Origin: Rariglobus sp041662485
GTDB lineage: Bacteria > Verrucomicrobiota > Verrucomicrobiia > Opitutales > Opitutaceae
DNA length: 64,000 nucleotides
Direction of reading: 5' to 3'
Assembly (NCBI GenBank): GCA_041662485.1
Contig: JBAZSJ010000002.1
Coordinates: 118,616 to 182,615 of the forward strand
The notes under the pieces: model-generated
The model's input: only the letters and a program-made list of their open reading frames with translations
Told to the model about the DNA's origin: nothing
The model's database searches: none
Shown here: piece by piece, positions 1 to 9,403 of the stretch
How the letters are laid out: each line of letters starts with the position of its first letter
Numbering within the stretch: position 1 is the first letter of the stretch
Translations under genes and position numbers: made by a program

Positions 1-335
1 CGACGATCATGCGCCCCGTGGAGGGAAACCGAGATAATCACGCGGCCTCGATCCTGAAGCGCAATGGCATGGTGAAAAGATGCGTGCAAAATCGCATAAA
101 TCCGTATCCTTTTGTTCATAGCCGAGAAACAAGCTTCATCCTCTCACCGCCAAAGCACGTCGCCGCCAAACTTATCCGCAGGAGCAAGCCCCCCGGCAGC
201 AATCTGGGTTCGTTCATACACACGAAAAGACGGCACATACGTCCATGCGCATTCACAAAGCCGCTGAACACTCAAGCTGCAACCGGATCATCGCTAACGC
301 ACCGAACACAATCTAAGCACCGACCACCAAGAAAA
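1..335. other. leading intergenic stretch
   Basis: No gene could be supported here. A reverse-strand ATG lies at 10..8 and could start a gene that runs off the left edge, but only three codons are visible. The rest is mixed-composition DNA with no convincing repeat or RNA gene; it probably holds the promoter of the secreted protein that follows. Confidence 0.4.
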
Positions 336-803
336 ATGAAAATCGCCGTCGTTTTCCTTCTCCTCTCAACTTGTGTCTTTGCCCGTCTCGGTGAAACAAA
401 AGACCAGCTCGTCGCGCGCTTCGACAATCCCGTCAATCAGGGCATCAGCCAAATAACCAGCCAATCCCGAACCATGGTTGTTGGCCCCGAATTAGTTTTC
501 GTTCAAAAGGACTGGAGTATCACCTGCGACTTGGTGGACGGTCGATGCGCACGGATCTCCTACAGGAAGCAGGGAGACTGGACTGAAGAGCAGATACAGG
601 TCGTCCTGGCGGTCAATAAGCAGGGTGGAAAGTGGACAGAGCAGTCGGGCAAAACAGTTCGCACTTGGAAACGGGACGACGGCGCCTTGGCCGGCTGGTC
701 GGAGGCAGACGGCATTTCCATTACGACACCGGCTTATTTGCACGCGAAGGCGATCCTCGAGGCCAAGGCCAAAGCCGAAGCCAGCGTGATCCCGAATATC
801 TGA
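336..803 (+). CDS. small secreted protein of unknown function
   Basis: A 155-residue protein that I do not recognise. It begins with a classic signal peptide (hydrophobic core at about residues 3-14, likely cleavage after CVFA near residue 16), so the mature part is probably periplasmic or outer-membrane associated. The reading frame is open upstream, but this ATG is preferred because it places the signal peptide at the N-terminus. The mature domain is about 140 residues with a short Cys-containing stretch (TCDLVDGRC) and an acidic/alanine-rich helical tail. It looks like the small secreted proteins of Opitutaceae that seem to measure or bind something at the envelope, but no function can be assigned. 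It is followed 33 bases later by the YdcF-like gene. Confidence 0.6.
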   Translation: MKIAVVFLLLSTCVFARLGETKDQLVARFDNPVNQGISQITSQSRTMVVGPELVFVQKDWSITCDLVDGRCARISYRKQGDWTEEQIQVVLAVNKQGGKWTEQSGKTVRTWKRDDGALAGWSEADGISITTPAYLHAKAILEAKAKAEASVIPNI

Positions 804-836
804 CTGAGCTGGCACGGGTCTGCCCACACTGCCGCC

Positions 837-1628
837 ATGTTGTTCTGGTTGAAGAAGGTCGTCGGGTTCTGGCTCATGCCTCTGCCGTTCTCGCTCGCGC
901 TCGTCGTGGCCGGGGCGCTGGTCTGGCGTTTCTCCAAGCGCCGACGCCTGGGGCGCGGACTCGTGGCGGGCGGAGTGCTTTGGCTGGGCGTTTTCAGCAA
1001 CGAGGGCGTCGGCACCTGGCTGGTGCGCGGGTTGGAAAACCGTTTTCCCGCCATCCCCGAACTCGCGGCCAATACTCCCCTGCCCTCGCCGCTCGCACGC
1101 TGCCGGTTCATCGTGGTGCTCGGCGGCGGGCACAACTACGTGCCGGGCTGGTCCGCCAACAACGAACTCAGCGCCTCCGCCCTGTCGCGCCTCGTCGAGG
1201 CCGTGCGACTCGCCCATCGTATGCCGGACGCACGACTGGTGGTCAGCGGCCCGCCCGATCCCGAGGGCGGACCGTCCCACGCCCGCGTGCTGGCCGACGC
1301 CGCCGTGTCGTTGGGAGTGTCCCGCGACCGCATCACCGAGGTTTCGTCCGCGCGCGACACCGAGGACGAGGCGGCGGCCATCCGCGCCATCGCCGGCGGT
1401 GCCCCCGTCGCGCTGGTCACCTCGGCGTGGCATCTGCCCCGGGCGATGGCGTTGTGCCGCCGGCAGGGAGTGGATGCGCTCGCCTGTCCCTCGGATTACT
1501 CGGCGCGCGCGATAACAGTTAAACTGAAGGATTTCATTAACTGGAACATCGGCGGCCTGGAGCGCAGCACCAAGGCGTTTTACGAGCGGATCGGCCTGGG
1601 CTGGGCCCGGCTGCGCGGCAAGGCCTGA
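837..1628 (+). CDS. YdcF/ElyC family (DUF218) membrane-anchored protein
   Basis: A 263-residue protein with two N-terminal membrane segments (about residues 7-27 and 36-52) followed by a DUF218 domain that starts near residue 87 with the glycine-rich VVLGGG motif. Later family hallmarks are visible: VVSG, a DEAAAI helix and LVTSAWHLPRAM. In E. coli the relatives ElyC, SanA and YdcF act in envelope integrity and, for ElyC, in handling of the undecaprenyl lipid carrier. The exact reaction is unknown for the family. The domain should face the periplasm. The start ATG agrees with the first membrane helix. Family assignment is strong; a specific role is not. Confidence 0.85.
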   Translation: MLFWLKKVVGFWLMPLPFSLALVVAGALVWRFSKRRRLGRGLVAGGVLWLGVFSNEGVGTWLVRGLENRFPAIPELAANTPLPSPLARCRFIVVLGGGHNYVPGWSANNELSASALSRLVEAVRLAHRMPDARLVVSGPPDPEGGPSHARVLADAAVSLGVSRDRITEVSSARDTEDEAAAIRAIAGGAPVALVTSAWHLPRAMALCRRQGVDALACPSDYSARAITVKLKDFINWNIGGLERSTKAFYERIGLGWARLRGKA

Positions 1629-1677
1629 AAAAGCCGTTGTTTACAAACGTTACGGGCATGCTACGGCATGACCCTGC

Positions 1678-2316
1678 ATGCTCTCGCTCAAAAAACTCTT
1701 CGGTAAAGACGAGAAGTTCTACGACCTTCTTGAAGCCAGCGCGGAACAGGCGCTCGCCAGCACCCAGTTGCTCGCGACCTACCTCCAGCGCAGCCAGGCG
1801 TTCACCTCGGCCAACGATCTGGACGAGTTCATCCAGAGCCGCCGCAAGGACAAGCGCATCACCCAGCAGATCACCGAGGAGCTCTGCAAAACCTTCGTCA
1901 CGCCCCTCGAGCGCGAGGACATCGAGGCCCTCTCCATCGCCCTCTATCGCATCCCGAAGATCGTCGAAAAGCTCGTGGAGCGCCTCTCCATCTACCCCGG
2001 CCGCCTGCCGCGCGAAGGATTTCAGCGCCAGGCCGTCCTGCTCACCCAGGCCGCCGAGGCCGTGGTCTTCATGGTGAAACAGCTCCGCAACGGCGCGCAG
2101 TTGAAGGGCGTTCAGGAAGCCAACGAGCGCCTGCAATTCGCCGAGGGCGAGGCCGACAAGGTCATGCTCGGCCTGCTCAAGGATCTTTACCACGGCCCCT
2201 ACGACGCCAAGGAGACCATGATCCTCCAGGAACTTTTTGAAATGGCGGAGAAGGCCGTGGACCGGTGCCGCGACGCCGGCAACGTGGTCTTCCAAATCGT
2301 GCTGAAGTATTCGTAA
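1678..2316 (+). CDS. DUF47 family PhoU-like phosphate transport accessory protein
   Basis: A 212-residue, all-helical cytoplasmic protein of the DUF47 (PhoU-like) family. The N-terminus carries the family start LKKLFGKDEKFYDLLEASAEQA, with the usual acidic/basic helices following, and the C-terminus ends in a long helix. DUF47 genes are almost always next to a Pit-type phosphate transporter and are thought to modulate it. Here the pit gene starts only 54 bases downstream in the same direction, which fits a two-gene unit even though an inverted-repeat fragment sits between them. Length is normal for the family. Confidence 0.9.
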   Translation: MLSLKKLFGKDEKFYDLLEASAEQALASTQLLATYLQRSQAFTSANDLDEFIQSRRKDKRITQQITEELCKTFVTPLEREDIEALSIALYRIPKIVEKLVERLSIYPGRLPREGFQRQAVLLTQAAEAVVFMVKQLRNGAQLKGVQEANERLQFAEGEADKVMLGLLKDLYHGPYDAKETMILQELFEMAEKAVDRCRDAGNVVFQIVLKYS

Positions 2317-2324
2317 GCGCCCAC

Positions 2325-2368
2325 AAGGTAACCCCATCACGGCGCGCCCAGCGGTCGCGCCCTACCTT
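2325..2368. repeat. partial copy of the GGTAGGGCG...CCCTACC inverted repeat
   Basis: Between the DUF47 gene and pit lies the right half of the repeat whose full copies are at 4908-4970, 11039-11129 and 59005-59089. It contains GCGCGCCCAGCGGTCGCGCC followed by CTACC, and ends two bases before the pit start codon. Only AAGGTA remains as a left counterpart. It therefore occupies the leader of pit. Confidence 0.7.
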
Positions 2369-2370
2369 CC

Positions 2371-3432
2371 ATGACGCTTTTCCTCATCGTTTTGCTGGCC
2401 GCCTTGGTGTTCGAATACATCAACGGCTTCCACGACGCCGCCAACGCCATCGCCACGGTCGTCTCGACCAAGGTGCTCACCCCTCGCCAGGCCATCATGA
2501 TGGCGGCGGTCTTCAACCTTGCCGGCGCCATGATTGGCACCGCCGTGGCCAAAACCATCGGCAGCGGACTGGTCGACGCCAACGTCATCACCATGTCCAC
2601 GGTGCTGGCCGCGCTGATCGGCGCGATCGTGTGGAATCTGTTCACGTGGTGGCTCGGCCTGCCCTCCAGCTCAAGCCACGCCCTCGTCGGCGGGCTCTGC
2701 GGCGCGGCCCTCGCGACCGCGGACGGCCGCTGGAGCGTGCTGCACTGGTCCGAGGTGGTGAAGGGCAAGCCGTCCGGCCTCTGGCCCAAAATCGTGATGC
2801 CCATGCTGGCCTCGCCGGTGATCGGCTTCATCGGCGCCGCCCTGTTCATGCTGCTTCTCTACGCCCTGCTGAAACGCGCCACGCCCCATTTCGTAAACAA
2901 ATACTTCGGCAAGATGCAGCTGCTCAGCGCGAGTTGGATGGGCTTTTCGCACGGCTCCAACGACGCGCAAAAAACCATGGGCATCATCGCCCTCGCGCTC
3001 TTCACCGGCACGCAGTCCGGTGCGTTCAACGACCTTCCCTCCTGGCTGCACTTTCTGCGCACGCCCGAGTTCGAGGTTCACCGCTGGGTCATGGTCACAT
3101 GCGCCCTCGTGATGGCCGCGGGAACCGCCGGCGGCGGCTGGCGCATCATCAAGACGATGGGGCACAAGATGGTGAAACTGCAGCCTATCCACGGTTTCGC
3201 GGCGGAAACGACGGCGGCCACCATCATCGGCGTGGCCTCGCATTACGGCATTCCCCTCTCCACCACCCACGTCATCTCGACGTCGATCATGGGCGTCGGC
3301 GCCACCAAGCGCCTGAGCGCCGTCAAGTGGGGCGTCGTCTCCCGCATCGTGTGGGCCTGGGTGCTGACCCTCCCGGTCACCGGCCTCGTCGGCTACCTCT
3401 CCTGCAAGCTGCTCCACTGGGCGGGTGTCTAA
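2371..3432 (+). CDS. pit: inorganic phosphate transporter, PiT family
   Basis: A 353-residue polytopic inner-membrane protein that imports phosphate, probably as a metal-phosphate complex using the proton or sodium gradient. The duplicated PiT signature is visible: NGFHDAANAIAT near residue 17, SHGSNDAQKTMG in the middle, and STTHVISTSIMG near the C-terminus. About ten hydrophobic segments are present. It follows the DUF47 regulator, as in many bacteria. The stop codon is odd: its TAA is completed by the first two bases of a terminal-inverted-repeat element (3431-3577), so the element begins inside the stop codon. Confidence 0.93.
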   Translation: MTLFLIVLLAALVFEYINGFHDAANAIATVVSTKVLTPRQAIMMAAVFNLAGAMIGTAVAKTIGSGLVDANVITMSTVLAALIGAIVWNLFTWWLGLPSSSSHALVGGLCGAALATADGRWSVLHWSEVVKGKPSGLWPKIVMPMLASPVIGFIGAALFMLLLYALLKRATPHFVNKYFGKMQLLSASWMGFSHGSNDAQKTMGIIALALFTGTQSGAFNDLPSWLHFLRTPEFEVHRWVMVTCALVMAAGTAGGGWRIIKTMGHKMVKLQPIHGFAAETTAATIIGVASHYGIPLSTTHVISTSIMGVGATKRLSAVKWGVVSRIVWAWVLTLPVTGLVGYLSCKLLHWAGV

Positions 3433-3577
3433 AGCATTTTAATAAAACTATCGCCGCTGACAGGCTATGAGGAGGACGGACCTCCTGGTCCGTCCCGATG
3501 ATCGTTCGTGGAAATCCCATCAAATCGGACCGGGAGGTCCGATCTCCTTTGCGGCACAACTTTATTTAAACTGCTCT
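3431..3577. mobile_element. MITE-like element with AT-rich terminal inverted repeats
   Basis: The left end reads AAAGCATTTTAATAAAACTA and the right end is its imperfect inverse (ACTTTATTTAAACTGCTCT). Inside are two GC-rich hairpin halves, ACGGACCTCCTGGTCCGT and ATCGGACCGGGAGGTCCGAT, which can pair with each other. There is no coding sequence. The same end sequence, with different hairpins inside, is found at 11692-11818 and 11819-11965, so this is a family of small non-autonomous elements. It lies between convergent pit and hrpB; its first two bases are part of the pit stop codon. Confidence 0.7.
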
Positions 3578-3592
3578 GAACGCTCCGGTAAT

Positions 3593-6190
3593 TTACCGCC
3601 ACTCGTGGCGCGGATAACGCCGCGACAGCTCCGCCTTCACCTTCGGATACATGTCTCGCCAAAAACTCGTCAGGTCGTCCGTCACCTGAATCGGCCGCTG
3701 ATTCGGCGCGAGGACCTGGATCTTCACCGGCACGCGGCCGTGCCCGAGCGTGAACTTTCCCTCGATGCCGTAGAGTTCCTGGATGCGCGCGCTCATCACG
3801 GGCGGACCTTCCTTCGCGTATTCGAGACGTGCCTTGCGGCCGTTCGCCATTGTCAGCCGCTCCGGCAGATAATCGTCCATCACCGCCAGTTGCTCCGGCC
3901 GCAGCCAGTCGCGCAGCGCCGGCATCACCGGTTTGTCCTTCAACTCGCGCGCCCCGTAGCTGCCATAGCACACCTGCTCGATGAGCGTCGCCCGGTCCGC
4001 CTCGGTGATCGGCGTGACCTCCAGTTCGGGAAACCACTCCGCCAGACGGTTCACGCGGATAATCCACTGATCCACGTTTTCGTTCCACTCGGTGAGCAGG
4101 ATATTCCCCGCGATCACCTGCTGTGCGAGCAACGCCGCCGCCGCGCTGGCAGGCGGTTCGTCCGCCGTCTGTTTTGATTCCAGCACCAGATCACGAAACC
4201 GCCGTTCGCGACGCGCGATCACGCGGCGCATTTGCTCGTCGTAGACCACGCCGACCGCGTCGCCGTAGTCGTCCGGAAACAGTTCGCCCAGCCACGGCTC
4301 CTCAATCGCCGTCGCGAGCGAGAGCAACACGTTGACCTCGCCGCCGCGTCCCTCGACCTCGCTCACCTCGCCGGCCACGAGCAGCGCCGCCTGCTGCATC
4401 GCGCTCTCTCGCGCCAGCACGCCGCGACGATTGTGCACGAGCTCGCAGCGCAGCGTCCCGCCATCGAGTCGTTTTGCCAGCTGGTCCGAAAATCCCGCGA
4501 GCACGCACTTGCGCACCGCGGCGCCGTCGATGCGTTTCTCGGTCACGTCCAGACCCTCCTTGTGCGCAATCTCCAGGAACTGCTTGAACAACGGCCCGAC
4601 CTGACGCGCCCCCTGCGCATGGATGCCCAACCGCCGGCACGCATCGACCGAGTAGTTGTGCTGGTCCGCAAACTGCCACGCCCGCATCAGCAGGAAAAAA
4701 TCGCTCTCCGTCTCCTCGCCCAACACGTCCTCCCTCGCCTGCTCGACCTCCTTGGACGCCCCCCGCAGGAGAAACGACCGTCCCTGCGTGAGAGACGCCA
4801 TGAGCGCGACCGAGCGCACGCACCCGCGCGCATCCGCCTCCAGCAGCATGCGCGCATAACGCGGATGCACGGGGAACCGCAGCATCTTCCTGCCCATGTC
4901 CGAAATAGGTAGGGCGCGACCGCTGGGCGCGCCGTGTCCGTTCGGCGGGCCCAGCGGTCCCGCCCTACCTTTCAACGCCCCTAAATCTGCCAGCAGCATC
5001 TCCGCCCGCTCCAACGCCTTCGGCTCCGGTTTCTCCAGCCACGGAAACGCCCCGATGTCGTCGATGCCGCTCGCCTTGAGCGTCAGCACCACCTCGGACA
5101 AATCCAGCCGCCGCACCTCCGGCAATTCCTGCAACGCCCGTCCGCTATGTTCGCGCTCCGTCCACAGGCGCACGCACACGCCGGGCGCCGTGCGACCAGC
5201 GCGACCCGCTCGCTGGTCCGCGCTCGCGATGGAGATTTTCTCGATGAGCAGCGTGTTGATGCCGCGGTTGGAATCAAACCGCGCCACCCGCGCCAGTCCG
5301 CAGTCGATCACCGCCGTCACGCCGTCGATGGTGAGCGACGTCTCCGCCACGTTGGTCGAGACGATGACCTTGCGCGTCTCATACTTCGCCACCGCGCGGT
5401 CTTGTTGATCCGGCGGCAACTCACCATGCAGCGGAAAAATCACGAAGCCGCTCAACTCCCGCTGAAACTGCAGCGCCTGCAGCGTGCGGTTGATTTCATA
5501 CGCGCCAGGCATGAACACCAGCAGGTCGCCCGGGGTCTTCGCCGACACCCGCGCCGCCTCGCGCGCCGCCACTTCCCATACAGGATCGCTGTCAAAATTT
5601 ACCGCCTTCGGCAGGTATTCCACCGTCACCGGATAGCTCCGCCCCAGCGACGTGAGCACTTCGCACGGCGCGAGGTATTCCTTCAGCACAACCGCATCCA
5701 GCGTCGCCGACATCACCACAATCTTCAGGTCGGGCCGGGTTGTCTGCTGGATCTGCACCGCCCGCGCCAGCGAGATGTCGCCGTAAAGATGCCGCTCGTG
5801 AAACTCGTCGAACACCAGCGCGCTCACCCCGCGCAACGTCGCGTCAAACGACATCTGCCGCAGCAAAATCCCCTCGGTCACGAAGCGGATCTTCGTCCTG
5901 GACGACACCCGCGATTCCAGCCGGATTTGATAGCCAACGTCGTCGCCCAGCGCGCAACCAACTTCCTCCGCCACGCGTTTCGCGAGCATGCGCGCCGCCA
6001 GCCGTCGCGGTTGCAACACGACGACTTCGCCGCGCTCAAGAAAACCGTGTCGCATCAGCATCTGCGGCAGTTGCGTCGATTTGCCCGAGCCCGTCGGTGC
6101 CTGCACGATGAGCCGGCCCTGGGCGCGCAAGCTCCCCGTGATGGCGGCTTCAAGTTCGTAGATTGGCAGTTCGCGCGGAGAGACGGGCAT
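3593..6190 (-). CDS. hrpB: ATP-dependent RNA helicase HrpB (DEAH family)
   Basis: An 865-residue superfamily-2 helicase. Visible motifs: Walker A APTGSGKST at 31-39, DEFH in FDEFHERHL, MSATL, and the motif VI stretch ADQRAGRAGR. The HrpB-specific C-terminal half follows. HrpB is a non-essential putative RNA helicase in bacteria whose substrate is not settled. Length is slightly above the usual 800-840, and part of the excess is explained by an oddity: residues about 407-428 (rich in Gly, Pro, Arg, Ala) are encoded by an inverted-repeat element, 4908-4970, inserted without breaking the frame. The gene stands alone on the minus strand between pit and the esterase gene. Confidence 0.93.
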   Translation of the reverse strand: MPVSPRELPIYELEAAITGSLRAQGRLIVQAPTGSGKSTQLPQMLMRHGFLERGEVVVLQPRRLAARMLAKRVAEEVGCALGDDVGYQIRLESRVSSRTKIRFVTEGILLRQMSFDATLRGVSALVFDEFHERHLYGDISLARAVQIQQTTRPDLKIVVMSATLDAVVLKEYLAPCEVLTSLGRSYPVTVEYLPKAVNFDSDPVWEVAAREAARVSAKTPGDLLVFMPGAYEINRTLQALQFQRELSGFVIFPLHGELPPDQQDRAVAKYETRKVIVSTNVAETSLTIDGVTAVIDCGLARVARFDSNRGINTLLIEKISIASADQRAGRAGRTAPGVCVRLWTEREHSGRALQELPEVRRLDLSEVVLTLKASGIDDIGAFPWLEKPEPKALERAEMLLADLGALKGRAGPLGPPNGHGAPSGRALPISDMGRKMLRFPVHPRYARMLLEADARGCVRSVALMASLTQGRSFLLRGASKEVEQAREDVLGEETESDFFLLMRAWQFADQHNYSVDACRRLGIHAQGARQVGPLFKQFLEIAHKEGLDVTEKRIDGAAVRKCVLAGFSDQLAKRLDGGTLRCELVHNRRGVLARESAMQQAALLVAGEVSEVEGRGGEVNVLLSLATAIEEPWLGELFPDDYGDAVGVVYDEQMRRVIARRERRFRDLVLESKQTADEPPASAAAALLAQQVIAGNILLTEWNENVDQWIIRVNRLAEWFPELEVTPITEADRATLIEQVCYGSYGARELKDKPVMPALRDWLRPEQLAVMDDYLPERLTMANGRKARLEYAKEGPPVMSARIQELYGIEGKFTLGHGRVPVKIQVLAPNQRPIQVTDDLTSFWRDMYPKVKAELSRRYPRHEWR
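4908..4970. repeat. inverted-repeat element inserted in-frame inside hrpB
   Basis: A 63-base palindromic element, beginning GGTAGGGCGCGACCGCTGGG and ending with the near-exact inverse CCCAGCGGTCCCGCCCTACC. It lies wholly inside hrpB; 63 is a multiple of three and no stop appears in the hrpB frame, so it adds about 21 residues (GRAGPLGPP...). The same element is intergenic at 11039-11129 and 59005-59089. Confidence 0.85.
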
Positions 6191-6223
6191 TGACGGGTAT
6201 TTTTGTTTTCACTTGCGGGACGC

Positions 6224-7117
6224 ATGTCCAGCCTGCGTCTGATGTTACCCCCTCGTCATTTGCTCGCGATGGCCGTCGCCGGCTGCTGTCTTTCCCTTTT
6301 TATGCAAGCTGCTCCCCTCCCCCTGTGGTCCGCCAACACGCCCGGTGCGCTCGGCGCCACGCCCAACGATATCCCGACGCTCACGGCCTATCTCCCTCCC
6401 GCGGGAAAGGCCAACGGCGCCTCCATGCTCGTCCTGCCGGGCGGCGGTTACGGCGGCCTCGCCGACCACGAGGGAAAAGCCTACGCCGACTGGCTCGTCG
6501 CCCACGGCGTCACCTGCTACGTCCTCAAATACCGCCTCGGCTCCCACGGCTACCGCCACCCCGTCATGCTCAACGACGCCGCGCGCGGACTGCGCACCGT
6601 GCGCTCGCTGGCCCGCCGCGACGGCCTTGATCCCGCGCGCATCGGCATCATCGGCTCCTCCGCCGGCGGCCACCTCGCCTCGACGCTCCTCACTCATTTC
6701 GACGCCGGCAACGCCACCTCCGTCGACCCCGTCGAGCGCGAGAGCTCCCGCCCCGATCTCGGCATCCTTTGCTACCCGGTGATCACGCTCGGCCAGTTCA
6801 CCCACTCAGGTTCGAAAACCAAGCTCCTCGGTGCCTCGCCGGCGCCCGAGCTTGTCCAGAACCTCTCCAACGAGCTCCAGGTCACGCCTAAAACTCCTCC
6901 GTGCTTCATCTGGCACACCGCGGAAGACGCCGCCGTGCCGGTCGAGAACAGCCTGCTCTTCGCCGAGGCCCTGCGCCGCAACCGCGTCCCGTTCTCCCTG
7001 CACATCTACGAAAAAGGCGGCCACGGCCTCGGGCTTGGCAAGGCCGCCCCGCCTTGGGCCGACCAATGCCTTTACTGGTTCGGCGAGCGCGGGTTCCTCG
7101 GTGCGGCCAAGCCCTGA
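6224..7117 (+). CDS. secreted alpha/beta-hydrolase, acetyl-xylan-esterase-like
   Basis: A 297-residue protein with an N-terminal signal peptide (hydrophobic stretch about residues 13-28, cleavage near AA-P at 30) and an alpha/beta-hydrolase fold. The oxyanion-hole motif PGGGYGG is at about residue 72, the nucleophile elbow GSSAGG has Ser146, a likely acid Asp is in HTAEDAAVP, and the likely base His is in GGHGLG. This is the arrangement of Verrucomicrobia/Bacteroidetes esterases (BD-FAE and xylan-esterase-like) that remove acetyl or feruloyl groups from plant or algal polysaccharides in the periplasm or outside. Substrate is inferred only. The in-frame TTG upstream at 6203 is less likely than this ATG. 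Confidence 0.85.
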   Translation: MSSLRLMLPPRHLLAMAVAGCCLSLFMQAAPLPLWSANTPGALGATPNDIPTLTAYLPPAGKANGASMLVLPGGGYGGLADHEGKAYADWLVAHGVTCYVLKYRLGSHGYRHPVMLNDAARGLRTVRSLARRDGLDPARIGIIGSSAGGHLASTLLTHFDAGNATSVDPVERESSRPDLGILCYPVITLGQFTHSGSKTKLLGASPAPELVQNLSNELQVTPKTPPCFIWHTAEDAAVPVENSLLFAEALRRNRVPFSLHIYEKGGHGLGLGKAAPPWADQCLYWFGERGFLGAAKP

Positions 7118-7143
7118 ACGGCCCACACGCATCGCTTGGACAA

Positions 7144-7236
7144 GGTGGACGGCGATCTCCGGGCGCCATGGATTGAGATCGCCCATCCTCCTTACACCCA
7201 AAGTAAACCGACGGCGCCCGGAGGTCGCCGTCCACC
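7144..7236. repeat. long inverted repeat, GGTGGACGGCGATCTCCGGG type
   Basis: Arms at 7144-7167 and 7213-7236 are nearly exact inverse copies (GGTGGACGGCGATCTCCGGG against CCCGGAGGTCGCCGTCCACC), with a loop of about 45 bases. A second copy is carried as the core of the element at 11819-11965. It lies between the esterase gene and typA and could form a strong hairpin in RNA. Confidence 0.8.
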
Positions 7237-7349
7237 CGACCAACAGTCGGCGCGTCAATTCGCGGTGACGCGCCTCCTTAGGCCTTGCCAAGGCCTGAAG
7301 CACTCCGCACGTTCTTCCCTTTTCCAAAGACAGAACGCCTTCAGTGCTT

Positions 7350-9167
<1,818 letters not shown>

Positions 9168-9178
9168 GCGGACCAGCC

Positions 9179-9198
9179 TCTAGCAACTAGTCGCTAGC
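9179..9198. repeat. CTAG-rich cluster
   Basis: Just after the typA stop the sequence CTAGCAACTAGTCGCTAG contains the tetramer CTAG three times in about 18 bases. The same kind of cluster, longer, occurs at 55942-55976 and 57631-57688, each time directly behind a gene. CTAG is normally one of the rarest tetramers in bacterial DNA. Confidence 0.7.
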
Positions 9199-9210
9199 CA
9201 GCCACTCCAA

Positions 9211-9239
9211 GCCGCCGGTTCACCCCGGCGGCTTTTTTG
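9211..9239 (+). terminator. rho-independent terminator of typA
   Basis: GCCGCCGG, a six-base loop, CCGGCGGC and a run of six T form a textbook intrinsic terminator 43 bases after the typA stop. Confidence 0.9.
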
Positions 9240-9251
9240 CGTTCAGACAGA

Positions 9252-9324
9252 TGTAGACCCGACCGCTGGTCGGGTATCCGGGGAACGATCCCCCCTCGGA
9301 ACCCGACCAGCGGTCGGGTCTACA
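9252..9324. repeat. long inverted repeat, TGTAGACCCGACCGCTGGTC type
   Basis: The arms TGTAGACCCGACCGCTGGTC and its inverse (GACCAGCGGTCGGGTCTACA) flank a GC-rich loop, giving an almost perfect hairpin of more than 20 base pairs. A single arm of the same type occurs at about 60424-60450 inside the ruined integrase gene. It lies between the typA terminator and the antiporter gene. Confidence 0.8.
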
Positions 9325-9403
9325 CTCTGCAAAGTCCTCATCTATCAGTTGCCACGGCACGCCATGTGCGTTGGCGTGCTCGTTATCATCGTCCCCGCCT
9401 CCC

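Noticed and set aside
492..1433. Long antisense frame over the YdcF-like gene, and many similar long antisense frames (for example over pit, typA, leuS, cysI and wzc-like gene)
   Set aside because: High G/C third-position bias opens shadow frames; they have low-complexity Gly/Arg/Asp/Val composition and no domains.
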